The position numbers and the translations under genes are program-made. This document shows, piece after piece, positions 52,658-61,288 of a DNA stretch of 61,288 nt. The notes beneath the pieces are model-generated. The model saw nothing but the letters and a program-made list of their open reading frames with translations. It had not been told where the DNA came from and searched no databases. The stretch covers positions 1 through 61,288 of the forward strand of contig CAYFIR010000019.1 of assembly GCA_964343195.1 (NCBI GenBank). The letters are read 5' to 3'. Within the stretch, counting starts at the first letter, position 1, and every line of letters starts with the position of its first letter. Source of the stretch: CAYVAP01 sp964343195. GTDB lineage: Bacteria; Bacteroidota; Bacteroidia; J057.

Positions 52658-52838
52658 TCCTTTTGATTTTGGAAATGTGTTGAAAAGATGAAATGGCACT
52701 TGACAGTTGGTCACTGTAAGTATCACCTTCCCAAAGTCATAAATGGTGAAACCATCATAGGTGGGCCTTCTGCCCAAGTAGGGTAGGGGCCTGTAACCCA
52801 GGAGTTCTTCACATATTTGTCACATTTATCCCCTCCCC

Positions 52839-52866
52839 TTGGTGTAAGTGTCCCGCTATATTTTTG
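52839..52866 (+). promoter_or_regulatory. Promoter of the GH5 mannanase
   Basis: TATTTTTG (52859-52866) matches TAnnTTTG exactly; TTGG at 52839 stands about 16 bases upstream in place of the -33 TTTG. The leader to the ATG is about 70 bases. Confidence 0.45.
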
Positions 52867-52940
52867 CAGGAAATCATATTTTATCACGCCAGTTTGACGT
52901 CTTTACCAAGACGTATATATTTCATCATAAATCATACATC

Positions 52941-54269
52941 ATGGTGGCTAGACTACTCAACAAACACTTCTTCAATCCTGCTTTGGTTCTTATGCTGATA
53001 GGTCTGGGGTTGTACGGACAGAGGGCAAGTGCTCAGGGGGAAACGTATATCACAGTCGAGGACGGCCAGTTTATCCGCCATGGCGCTCCCTATTATTTTC
53101 TGGGGGCCAATCTATGGTATGGCATGAACCTCGGCTCGGAAGGCGAAGGCGGTGACCGCGCCCGCCTCATCCGTGAACTGGATCGGCTGCAGGAGCTTGG
53201 CATCACCAATCTGCGGGTCATGGGAGCCACTGAGGGACCCGCTGATGCTCCATGGCGTGTGCAGCCAGCACTTCAAAACGCGCCCGGAGAGTTTGACGAA
53301 GAGTTGTTGGTGGGCCTGGATTTTTTATTAGCCGAAATGGGCAAACGCGACATGAACGCCGTCATTTGCATGAACAACTTCTTTCAGTGGAGTGGAGGCA
53401 TGGCCCAGTATGTCGCCTGGTCACAAGGGGTAGAAATCCCCTATCCGCATGACCCCGAACATACCTGGGACGAATTCCAGCGCTTTTCGGCTGAGTTTTT
53501 TGCTGATCGAAAGGCCCAGCGGATGTTTCGGCAGGCACTGAAAACTGTCATTCAGCGCCGAAACAGCATAACGGGACAACTGTATGAGGACGATCCTGCC
53601 ATCATGGCCTGGCAGTTGGCCAACGAACCCCGAGGCTTCGAGCGGGCCGAAGCCTATGCTAGCTGGGTAGGGCGCACCGCGCGATATATTCATCGGCTCG
53701 ACAAGAATCACCTGGTTTCGCTCGGTGGAGAAGGCTTTTTGCTGCCCGAGGTGGGAACCCGTTTCGCTGAGGTAAGTCAAAACCGCCACCTGGATTATCT
53801 GACCTGTCACCTGTGGGTAGAGAATTGGGGTTGGTACCATCCCGCGCAGCCAGAGGCAACCTATGATTCGGCCTGGATAAAAGCCGTGGACTACCTTGGC
53901 CGGCACGTTGAATTGGCAGCTCGGGTGAATAAGCCGCTGGTGCTGGAAGAATTTGGCGTTTCCCGCGACGGGGGCATTTTCGCTGATTCGGCTGATACCG
54001 AGTGGCGCGATCGGTTTTATGAATCGCTTTTTACCGAAATATTGGACCATGCCCGGACCCGGAAGGTCATGGCTGGATGCAACTTCTGGTCCTGGTCTGG
54101 AGAAGGCATTCCCCTTCGTCCGGGAGAGTCCTGGGAGGAAGGCGATCCGTTTACCGGCGATCCGCCTCACGAAATCCAGGGTTGGTATGGGGTATATATC
54201 CACGACCTGAAAACCCGGGAGCTCATCAGGCGAAATGCGCGAGAAATGAATCAGCTAGGGGAACAGTAG
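52941..54269 (+). CDS. GH5 endo-beta-mannanase (GH5_7-like)
   Basis: A 442-residue secreted enzyme. The ATG at 52941 gives a signal peptide (ALVLMLIGLGLYGQRASAQ); the upstream frame is leader sequence. The barrel shows GAPYYFLGANLWYGMNLG, LQELGITNLRVMG, the acid/base in AWQLANEPRG (Glu229) and the nucleophile in LVLEEFGVSRD (Glu337), with GCNFWSWSGEG at the aglycone side. Overall pattern matches mannanases of GH5 subfamily 7. Divergent from susC, it would supply a second endo-acting cut on the same glycan as the GH26 enzyme. No T9SS domain is present. Confidence 0.9.
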   Translation: MVARLLNKHFFNPALVLMLIGLGLYGQRASAQGETYITVEDGQFIRHGAPYYFLGANLWYGMNLGSEGEGGDRARLIRELDRLQELGITNLRVMGATEGPADAPWRVQPALQNAPGEFDEELLVGLDFLLAEMGKRDMNAVICMNNFFQWSGGMAQYVAWSQGVEIPYPHDPEHTWDEFQRFSAEFFADRKAQRMFRQALKTVIQRRNSITGQLYEDDPAIMAWQLANEPRGFERAEAYASWVGRTARYIHRLDKNHLVSLGGEGFLLPEVGTRFAEVSQNRHLDYLTCHLWVENWGWYHPAQPEATYDSAWIKAVDYLGRHVELAARVNKPLVLEEFGVSRDGGIFADSADTEWRDRFYESLFTEILDHARTRKVMAGCNFWSWSGEGIPLRPGESWEEGDPFTGDPPHEIQGWYGVYIHDLKTRELIRRNAREMNQLGEQ

Positions 54270-54462
54270 CTCTAAGTCGGTTCTTTAGTCCCCTTTGGCA
54301 GGAGAAAATTATGGTCTTCGAACGTTTTTTACCCCTAATTTGATGAATATCTCCCCCCTATGGAATCTGTTGAAGACCGATCTTGAGGTCATGAAAATCA
54401 GAGATAGAAACTCATGATTTTGAGTAACATAGAATCTCGATTGAATTGTAGTAGTTAGTCTT

Positions 54463-54494
54463 AGCTGAACCCTGTGGCGGGGTTCAGCTTTTTT
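54463..54494 (+). terminator. Intrinsic terminator after the GH5 gene
   Basis: AGCTGAACCC and GGGTTCAGCT form a perfect 10-base-pair stem around 7 bases, followed by a TTTTTT run. It lies in the 308-base gap between the GH5 and pfk genes, which contains no other recognisable feature. Confidence 0.85.
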
Positions 54495-54577
54495 GTTGGG
54501 GTAAATTCTGCAAACTGGCCATACCGCTTCGGTAAAAGAGAAAGAAAGCCTAAATTCGGCCAAGACACACTCACCCC

Positions 54578-55675
54578 ATGAGCAAAAAATTACTTGTCCT
54601 TACCGGAGGGGGCGACTGCCCCGGACTCAATGCCGTCATTCGTGCGGTAGTCAAAAGCGCAGAAACCGCCGGAGACTGGGAGGTTTACGGTAGCATCGAA
54701 GCCTACAATGGCGTGCTGCTGGACCCCCAGGAGATCATCCGCCTGGATCATACCAATACAGCTGGCATCCACGTCCGTGGAGGTACAGTTATCGGCACCA
54801 CCAACAGAGGCGGCCCCTTCAACTGGCCCGTGGACAATGGCGATGGCACATGGGGAACCGTTGACCGTTCAGACGAAATGCTGGAGCGGCTCAAGGCATT
54901 TGGGATAGACGCTGTAATCAGCATCGGGGGGGATGGTTCTCAAGCCATTTCGCAGAAGCTGTTTGAAAAAGGCCTCAACATCGTCGGGGTGCCCAAGACC
55001 ATCGACAACGACCTTTCGGCTACGGATTTTACCTTTGGATTTCAGACTGCCGTGCAGATTGCAACTGAGGGCATAGACAAACTGGTCACAACTGCTGAGA
55101 GCCACAGCCGTGTGATGATCATGGAAGTGATGGGGCGCTCTGCCGGATGGATCGCACTTCATGCTGCTGTAGGAGGAGGAGCTGAGGTCTGCCTCATTCC
55201 CGAGATCCCCTACGACATCCACAAGGTAGCTGAGCGCATCATGGCCCGCTACGAACAGCGTCGTGGTTTTGCCAATATCATCATTGCTGAGGGGGCCAAG
55301 CCCAAAGGAGGAACCGTCATTTCGCAGCAATCTGACGAGAAAGGCTATCAGAATGTCCGGCTTGGTGGGGTAGGGTACCAACTACAGGAGCAGATCAAAG
55401 CGGCAGGCTGCGATGCCTCCTCTCGGGTAACGGTGCTAGGCCACCTGCAACGTGGAGGGACTCCCACCGCATTTGACCGCGTACTAGCGACACAATATGG
55501 GGTCAAGGCATTTAAAATGGTGCAGGAAGGCAAATTTGGCCGCATGGCCGCCTACCGCAACAACACCATCATCGACGTGCCGCTGGTCGATGCGATCAAG
55601 GAATATAACTTCGTCGATCCTGATAGCTTCCTGGTGAAAACCGCGCGGGGTATTGGGATTAGCTTTGGCGATTAG
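54578..55675 (+). CDS. pfkA: 6-phosphofructokinase (mixed ATP/PPi-type active site)
   Basis: A 365-residue phosphofructokinase. Motifs: LVLTGGGDCPGLNAVIRAVV, ISIGGDGSQAI, VGVPKTIDNDLSATDFTFGF, MEVMGRSAGWIALHA and GHLQRGGTPTAFDR. Phosphate donor choice follows two positions: Gly120 in GGDGS (ATP type) combined with Lys140 in PKTIDND (typical of PPi enzymes). This combination is that of the group III enzymes, which mostly use ATP. The step links hexose from mannan breakdown to glycolysis. A hairpin (55680-55716) follows the stop. Confidence 0.92.
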   Translation: MSKKLLVLTGGGDCPGLNAVIRAVVKSAETAGDWEVYGSIEAYNGVLLDPQEIIRLDHTNTAGIHVRGGTVIGTTNRGGPFNWPVDNGDGTWGTVDRSDEMLERLKAFGIDAVISIGGDGSQAISQKLFEKGLNIVGVPKTIDNDLSATDFTFGFQTAVQIATEGIDKLVTTAESHSRVMIMEVMGRSAGWIALHAAVGGGAEVCLIPEIPYDIHKVAERIMARYEQRRGFANIIIAEGAKPKGGTVISQQSDEKGYQNVRLGGVGYQLQEQIKAAGCDASSRVTVLGHLQRGGTPTAFDRVLATQYGVKAFKMVQEGKFGRMAAYRNNTIIDVPLVDAIKEYNFVDPDSFLVKTARGIGISFGD

Positions 55676-55679
55676 TGGG

Positions 55680-55716
55680 ACGAATACGGAATTCGGTATT
55701 TGTAATTCGTATTCGT
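55680..55716 (+). other. Hairpin after pfkA
   Basis: ACGAATACGGAATT (55680-55693) and AATTCGTATTCGT (55704-55716) pair over 13 base pairs with one bulge around 10 bases. No T run follows, so it may be a weak terminator or an mRNA 3' end stabiliser. Confidence 0.5.
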
Positions 55717-55734
55717 AATGAAAAACTCTGACAG

Positions 55735-55877
55735 GCTTCTTGCCGTGGGTTAAAACCACGCAGCAAGCAGGAGGGTGATTGATGTCTCTGGATGTCGAGC
55801 TATGTTGGTTTTGCTTCTTGCTGCGGGTTAAAACCACGCAGCAAGCCGGGTGGGGGATGGATGTCTCTGGATGTCGA
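55735..55877. repeat. Two REP-like palindromic repeats in tandem
   Basis: Two 64-65 base copies (55735-55798 and 55813-55877) share GCTTCTTGC, GGGTTAAAACCACGCAGCAAGC and GATGTCTCTGGATGTCGA. Inside each, CTTGCtGcG and CGCAGCAAG are inverted around GGTTAAAACC, giving a hairpin. They fill most of the 491-base gap between pfkA and the next gene; the rest (55878-56166) shows no gene. Confidence 0.8.
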
Positions 55878-56166
55878 ACGCATCCTGGGCTATGTGTCAT
55901 CACATAGCCGCTGGCGAGGCTTTCAAAGTCGATGGCACCTATCTTGGGGTGAGAGTTACCTTTTTGCTGTAGATTCAAACCACGTATCAGTAAGTAGGAT
56001 TATCTTCTCATGGCAGTTGGGTTTATTCCCTTATCGGGAATAAATGATTTTCGGAAGCGATTGATTCGGCTCATGACAATTTTTGACTATCTTCAAGTCC
56101 GATCATTGGCCTTGTTCATCACCTACAAAACTGACTCCCGGTCAAGGCTAGAAACCATCCATAACT

Positions 56167-59100
56167 ATGAAAAGCGCTTCGTTTTTTTCCCTTTTGGTAG
56201 CCATGCTTATCATCTGGCTGCCACAGAGAGGTTTTGCGCAGGTATTTGTAGGGGATCTCTTTCTCGAAACCCAAACAGAAGTTGACACTTTCCCCTACAC
56301 TGAAGTTACAGGGCATCTTTCGATTGGGGGAGCAAGTGTGGATTCTCTAAAAAATCTCAATGGGTTGAGCGGCCTGAAAAGGATTGGGATGGATCTGTAT
56401 ATCTCCGGTAGCTCAAACCATCTTTTATCGATTTCAGGATTGGATAGCTTGGCTTCTATTGGAGGGAACATTAGAGTTCTAAATGCTCCAGTGCTCCAGA
56501 GCATAGACGGGTTTGAAAGCCTTGACTCCGTTGGGGGGCAGATCAGAATCGAAAACTGTGATAGGTTAAAATCTATCAGCGGGTTTTCCAATACGAGCTA
56601 TGTGGGAGAATGGATCAGATTTAGATTTAATGACTCCCTTCAAACCATCTCCGGCTTTGATCAACTGAACAATGCTCAGGCACTAGGCTTTCAGAATTTG
56701 CCACTACTGGATTCACTTGGGGGGTTCCAGCATTTGGATTCCCTTGCCCAAGAATTATTTGTTATCAATACTGGGCTGGCCCATATCTCTGCACTGCATG
56801 AGTTGGAATGGATAGGTAGTGATTTCGTGTTCAATGGGAATCCGAGGGTACTGAACCTTGATCCCCTTAATACCCTCACCTACATCGGAGGGGATTTTAA
56901 CCTCATTTATTGCGACAGCATCAAGCAGTTTGATTCCCTTCGTCATGTGGAGGAAATCGGAGGAGAGATATATGTGAATTTCAATGATAGCCTGGAGTCG
57001 CTGGATGGTTTGCATGGGCTCAGCACAATTAAGGCTGGAATAAAACTTTATGGCCAGAATTCCAAATTGGATGACCTGGCCTTTTTCCAGGATATTCATC
57101 GGGTGGACGGGAACCTGGAACTGGGAGAATTTCCGGGGCTGACTACCCTGGATAATTTGGTTCAGCTTGACAGCATTGTAGGGGCGCTTCATTTGTATGA
57201 CATTACTCTGGACAATCTGTCGGGTCTAGACTCCCTGAGGTACTGTGAGGTGATGCGATTTATTGGGTTGCATACCCCTAAGCTAGACTACTTCCCTATG
57301 CTGGATACCCTTTTCTCACTTGAAGTGGTTAACTGTCCCATTATCAAGCGGATTGAAGGATATTCAAGCCTGGGCAGTGTGGGCTCTTTCATTCGCCTTA
57401 AAAACAACCTTGCATTAGTTGCTATTGACGGATTCCCAAGCCTGACGAAAATCGCGGGAACCCTGAGTATTGAGGAAAATCCATCTTTGGTAGAGATAGC
57501 GGGTTTTACTACTCTGGATAGCGTAGAGGCAGGAATTTCTATCAGAAATAACGGGTCTTTGTTTGGTGTGCCCGCCTTTGCTAACCTGACCTATGTGGGA
57601 AAAACTCCTCCCCTCAATTTCTTTAATGTCGTAGTATCAGGGAATACGCAGCTTTTAAGCCTTTGCGGACTGAGCCTCTTTGCTGCGGTCAATAACGTGA
57701 ATCTCAATGTCGCCAATATTACGTTGAGCTATTCCTCCAATGCTCCGGGGGTGAGCCTTGCCGATGCTATAGGTAATGGCCCTTGTGAATCGGGTAAGTT
57801 CCCTGTGCTGGGTCAGGTAATAAGTGACCAGAATGCGAACTGTCAGGTGGAACCCACGGAGCCTGGTCTGGAGAATTGGTTGATCAAATCCAACCCCGGT
57901 AATTACTACAGTATAACCGATGCTGATGGTCAATTCGAAATAGGAATGGATACCACCGGCTATTCACTTGAGCTGATACCCCCTTATTCAATACAGCAGT
58001 ACCTCAATTCTCCTGTGCTATGTGACACGTTTAAAAATGTCAATGTTGCGTTAGGGAATATCCCGGCAGAAGTAGATCCGTGGTTGGTATCGGTACCTCA
58101 ATGTCCTCAGATTCAAATCAGTTTTTCTAACCTGATTTTTCGCCGCTGTTTTACAAGAGACATCACCTTACACTGTCAAAACCTGGGAAATGCTAATGCG
58201 GATTCGCTGCAAATCATGGTGCGGCTGCCTGACTTGGTGAATGTACTGGGGGCCTCAACTCCCTTTCAGTATAGTCAGGACAGTAGTACGCTTGTTTTCG
58301 ATGTCGGGTCTCTCATGCCCTATACATCCCAAAGCATAACGATTATCACGGAGGTGGTGTGTACCGATGTTGAGCACCTGGGCCTGGAGCAATGCATTGA
58401 AGCCTGGGCGGAGAGTCCTTCTTTCTGTGGAGCCATGAATACAAATCCTAATGGGGGCTCAATCGCCTTGCAAAATCGCTGCGTCGGCGATAGCCTAGTT
58501 GAACTTGAGGCACGGAACCTGTGGAAATTTCCGGTAACAGACTCTCTGGCCTACACGATCTATCGGGATACTACCATCATCGAGCTTGGGAACATTTTGT
58601 TGGACACTGCCAACAGCGCCATCTTTTCTTTCCCCGCCGGGCAATCTACTTACCGACTGGAAGTCATGCAGGATACTTCACATGACTATCCGGGACTTCT
58701 TGCCACAGCGCTGGAAGGGTGTACTGACTCGCTTTGGGGCTATACCTCGCGAGGGATGATCAGCAAATTCCCGGAACCCAGGTCGCGTAGTCATCCTGCC
58801 TATGAGGTTCGCTGCCGTCCCATTATAGGGGCTTACGATCCCAACGACAAACAGGTACAACCCACCGGTCTTGGGCCGCAAAGTCTCACGTTTCCAGGCA
58901 CACGACTGACCTACCGGATTCGCTTCCAAAATACCGGGACGGATACAGCCTTTAATATTCGGGTGATTGACACTATGAGCGTTTTCCTGGATGTAAGCAC
59001 CCTGGAGGTTGCTTCTTCCTCCCATGATTATCAGCTTTGGATTACAGGAGATTCTGTTCCCATTCTCACTTTCTATTTTCAGAATATCCAGTTGCCTGAC

Positions 59101-61288
59101 TCCAATACCAACGAGCCTCTAAGCAACGGGTACATTGAGTTTGAGATCAATCCCTATGACGGAGTTCCTCTGGGGCTCGGCATTGAAAATTTTGCCGATA
59201 TCTATTTCGATTTCAATCCGCCCATTCGGACAGATACCGCCATTACGACATTGGGTATTTACACGCCTGATCAGAACCTTCAGCCTGGACAATTGACCCT
59301 GGTCAATATTCCTCCTGCTGTTCCGATGGGATTGGCTGTGCCAGATACCTCTCCAACGATAGCCCAAATTTCATGGCAGGATCAGGCAACTGATGAATTT
59401 GGGTTCATTTTATACAAAAGCGAAGGGGATACCCTGAGCTTTGCAGTCCTGGATACGTTACCTGCCAATACCTCAAGCTACGTCGATTCTGCGTTATTTA
59501 TCGGCAGCAATTCTTATTACCGGATTCAATCCTATGGTATGGGAGGTGCGTCAGGCTTTTCAAATCTAGACTCTACCTATCGACCAGTCCCCACTCCCCC
59601 TACTCCCCAAATCCTGGAGATCGTAGATTCTGTGTACTATGAAGCATTGGTCAAATGGAATGATAGTACGAGCTATGATTCAGCTTACGTAGTACAGCGA
59701 AGTCTTGATTCTCTGGTGTTTGTAAGCCTGGATACCCTCGGAGCTTCAGTAACTGAGTACCTGGACCAGGGACTTTTATTGGATCAGGACTACTGGTATC
59801 GTGTCATTGCCTACAATCAATCGGGTGCGTCTGATCCTTCTTTAGCTGTCAAATTCCGGCAAAATACCCCGCTCCCAACTCCTCCCCAGAACGTTTCACT
59901 TCATGACTCCCTGCCTCTGATAGCCTACCTGACCTGGGATGCAGGGGGCGTATTTGATGAGACTTATCTCATTCAGCGTAGTTTGGATAACACGACCTTT
60001 GCCGCACTAGATACCATCTCAGCACCTAATGCCAGCTATACCGACACCCTGCTGGCCTTTGAGACCCATTACTGGTATCGGGTCATTACTGAGAATGTTT
60101 CTGGCCAGTCGCTGCCTGGCGATACGGTGCATTTTTACCAGGGTGTCCCAATCCCTCCCAGTCCTCAAATCGCCGAGATTGTCGATTCTGTGTACTTTGA
60201 GGCGTTGGTCAAATGGAATGATAGCACGGATTATGAGTTGGCCTACGTCGTACAGCGCAGTTTCGACTCGCTGGTATTCATCAGCCTCGATACCCTGGGT
60301 GTGTCTGTAACACAGTATCTGGATCAGGGGCTTTCATTGGATCAGGATTATTGGTATCGCATCATCGCCATGAATGACTCCGGTGCTTCTGAGCCTTCAG
60401 AGGCTGTCAAGTTCCGGCAATCTCCACCTTTTCCAGAGGCCCCATTATCCCTTCAGGCGACCCTGCTGCCCGATTTGGAGGCTCAGCTAGAATGGGAGGA
60501 TAACCAGTGGGAAAGTGGATACATCATAGAAGAAAGGAGTTTGGATAGCCTTTTTGTGCCGATTGACACCTTGCCAGCCAACCAGGAAAGTTATCTCATC
60601 CAGCAGGATTCGTTTAATCTCTCCTATCAATATCGGGTGATAGCCTTCAATTCTTCAGGGGTATCCGAACCTTCCAATGTGGTGGAGGTAAACCACATCT
60701 TGCTTCCCGCTGAAGCGCCAGATAGTCTCCAGATTCTGATGGTGGAGGATGGAATTCCCACCCTCACGTGGATAGATAGGGCAGAATCAGAGGAAGGCTT
60801 CAAGTTGGAGCGTTCGGAAGAAAATCAGCCATTTGCTACGATTCAAACGCTGCCAGCTAACAGCACCATGGCTACTGACTCCACCATAGAAAGCGGCAGA
60901 ATCTATGTTTACCGGGTATTGGCTTTTAATGCCGTGGGGGATTCTGACCCAAGTAACGAGGTTGAATATCAAATTACCTCGGTGGAATCAGATCTGATGG
61001 ATCTGGATCAGTTGTCGTTGTATCCCGTTCCCTTTGACCAGGATCTCTGGATCATCAATGGGGGAGAGCCGATGCTGGTTGAGGTATTGGTGATGAATTC
61101 TCAGGGGCAAACGGTAAAGTTTATCGAGGAAGTCCTGTTGACAGAGCGACTTCACTTGTCGCTGGTCACACTGCCTGATGGGGTGTATCACGTTCGTGTT
61201 TTGGAGGAATTCGGGCAGAAGTCATGGATCGTAGCTAACGTGAGTTTCGGGTTTTACTCAACTGATTTTAGGCAGAAACTCGATAGCG
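56167..61288 (+). CDS. Giant T9SS surface protein with receptor-L-like repeats and FnIII modules (3' end beyond window)
   Basis: An open frame of at least 1707 codons without a stop before the window ends; the start has a signal peptide (FFSLLVAMLIIWLPQRGFAQ). Residues about 40-530 are repeats like the receptor-L/leucine-rich fold (LDSLASIGGNIRVLNAPVLQ). A DUF7619-like region follows, about 880-1040, with NPNDKQV, LTYRIRFQNTGTDTAFNIRV and FDFNPPIRTDTA. Six FnIII modules occupy about 1049-1600, each with a WYRV/YRV strand. The T9SS type A domain (LSLYPVPFDQDLWI, LPDGVYHVRVLEE) ends near residue 1690. The frame continues past the usual end of that domain into VSFGFYSTDFRQKLDS, so a nearby stop or a late frameshift is expected. 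An adhesion or surface-layer role is inferred. Confidence 0.85.
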   Translation, partial: MKSASFFSLLVAMLIIWLPQRGFAQVFVGDLFLETQTEVDTFPYTEVTGHLSIGGASVDSLKNLNGLSGLKRIGMDLYISGSSNHLLSISGLDSLASIGGNIRVLNAPVLQSIDGFESLDSVGGQIRIENCDRLKSISGFSNTSYVGEWIRFRFNDSLQTISGFDQLNNAQALGFQNLPLLDSLGGFQHLDSLAQELFVINTGLAHISALHELEWIGSDFVFNGNPRVLNLDPLNTLTYIGGDFNLIYCDSIKQFDSLRHVEEIGGEIYVNFNDSLESLDGLHGLSTIKAGIKLYGQNSKLDDLAFFQDIHRVDGNLELGEFPGLTTLDNLVQLDSIVGALHLYDITLDNLSGLDSLRYCEVMRFIGLHTPKLDYFPMLDTLFSLEVVNCPIIKRIEGYSSLGSVGSFIRLKNNLALVAIDGFPSLTKIAGTLSIEENPSLVEIAGFTTLDSVEAGISIRNNGSLFGVPAFANLTYVGKTPPLNFFNVVVSGNTQLLSLCGLSLFAAVNNVNLNVANITLSYSSNAPGVSLADAIGNGPCESGKFPVLGQVISDQNANCQVEPTEPGLENWLIKSNPGNYYSITDADGQFEIGMDTTGYSLELIPPYSIQQYLNSPVLCDTFKNVNVALGNIPAEVDPWLVSVPQCPQIQISFSNLIFRRCFTRDITLHCQNLGNANADSLQIMVRLPDLVNVLGASTPFQYSQDSSTLVFDVGSLMPYTSQSITIITEVVCTDVEHLGLEQCIEAWAESPSFCGAMNTNPNGGSIALQNRCVGDSLVELEARNLWKFPVTDSLAYTIYRDTTIIELGNILLDTANSAIFSFPAGQSTYRLEVMQDTSHDYPGLLATALEGCTDSLWGYTSRGMISKFPEPRSRSHPAYEVRCRPIIGAYDPNDKQVQPTGLGPQSLTFPGTRLTYRIRFQNTGTDTAFNIRVIDTMSVFLDVSTLEVASSSHDYQLWITGDSVPILTFYFQNIQLPDSNTNEPLSNGYIEFEINPYDGVPLGLGIENFADIYFDFNPPIRTDTAITTLGIYTPDQNLQPGQLTLVNIPPAVPMGLAVPDTSPTIAQISWQDQATDEFGFILYKSEGDTLSFAVLDTLPANTSSYVDSALFIGSNSYYRIQSYGMGGASGFSNLDSTYRPVPTPPTPQILEIVDSVYYEALVKWNDSTSYDSAYVVQRSLDSLVFVSLDTLGASVTEYLDQGLLLDQDYWYRVIAYNQSGASDPSLAVKFRQNTPLPTPPQNVSLHDSLPLIAYLTWDAGGVFDETYLIQRSLDNTTFAALDTISAPNASYTDTLLAFETHYWYRVITENVSGQSLPGDTVHFYQGVPIPPSPQIAEIVDSVYFEALVKWNDSTDYELAYVVQRSFDSLVFISLDTLGVSVTQYLDQGLSLDQDYWYRIIAMNDSGASEPSEAVKFRQSPPFPEAPLSLQATLLPDLEAQLEWEDNQWESGYIIEERSLDSLFVPIDTLPANQESYLIQQDSFNLSYQYRVIAFNSSGVSEPSNVVEVNHILLPAEAPDSLQILMVEDGIPTLTWIDRAESEEGFKLERSEENQPFATIQTLPANSTMATDSTIESGRIYVYRVLAFNAVGDSDPSNEVEYQITSVESDLMDLDQLSLYPVPFDQDLWIINGGEPMLVEVLVMNSQGQTVKFIEEVLLTERLHLSLVTLPDGVYHVRVLEEFGQKSWIVANVSFGFYSTDFRQKLDS

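Noticed and set aside
52703..52717. ACAGT-TGGTC-ACTGT palindrome in the susC leader as a regulator site
   Set aside because: The arms are only 5 bases, and the weak TGACTTTG promoter candidate puts it downstream of the start; no second copy supports it.

Overview
The window looks like chromosomal DNA of a Bacteroidota organism, most like the Saprospiria (Lewinella or Haliscomenobacter-type bacteria). The evidence is a SusC/SusD pair, a hybrid two-component regulator with AraC output, type IX secretion (T9SS) C-terminal sorting domains, a CcoN-CcoO fusion, DUF4301 and TAnnTTTG-type -7 promoter elements. The species assignment is inferred from family content, not from a marker gene. I see no rRNA, tRNA, CRISPR array, transposase or integrase.

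Layout. 1-299: three tandem repeat copies carrying a modular hairpin. 300-2829 (minus): an orphan gp19-type tube protein, coaE, polyphosphate glucokinase and a Nudix hydrolase. 2975-6762: a carotenoid (phytoene) desaturase facing a helix-hairpin-helix/outer-membrane-barrel protein. 7047-10757 (minus): a cbb3 oxidase operon, ccoS-ccoNO-ccoQ-ccoP, headed by an FNR-like box and a -7 element. 10991-13870 (plus): a DUF3574 lipoprotein, then LemA and two TPM-domain proteins. 14214-22081 (minus): a T9SS-secreted pectinesterase, and an outer-membrane barrel protein with a 1029-residue TPR partner. 22619-25526 (plus): a small conserved-looking ORF, a membrane PP2C-like/TPR/Sel1 protein lacking two metal-binding aspartates, and an unpaired TRAP small permease. 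25624-28709 (minus): dnaN, a membrane protein with a broken partial duplicate of its 5' end, and a VanX-like lipoprotein. 28811-38359 (plus): a formylglycine-generating enzyme, DUF4301, a T9SS-exported clan-A glycosidase and a hybrid two-component regulator.

The centre of interest is a beta-mannan utilisation locus at about 31.6-54.3 kb. One minus-strand gene series reads susC, susD, surface glycan-binding lipoprotein, GH26 mannanase, sodium:sugar symporter, GH130 mannosylglucose phosphorylase, cellobiose-2-epimerase-type enzyme, sulfatase. A divergent GH5 mannanase lies at one end and the regulator plus another glycosidase at the other. Together they describe surface binding and cutting of mannan, uptake, epimerisation of mannobiose to mannosylglucose and phosphorolysis to mannose-1-phosphate and glucose. 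Polyphosphate glucokinase and phosphofructokinase elsewhere in the window could pass glucose on to glycolysis. The terminal sulfatase has the CSPTR activation motif, and a formylglycine-generating enzyme with both catalytic cysteines lies 8.5 kb away, which suggests that the natural substrate may be sulfated.

54578-61288 (plus): a phosphofructokinase, a pair of REP-like repeats, and a very large T9SS-type surface protein (receptor-L-like repeats, DUF7619-like region, six FnIII modules) that has no stop codon before the window ends. Intergenic regions are rich in short tandem and inverted repeats, several of them the same motif at distant sites.
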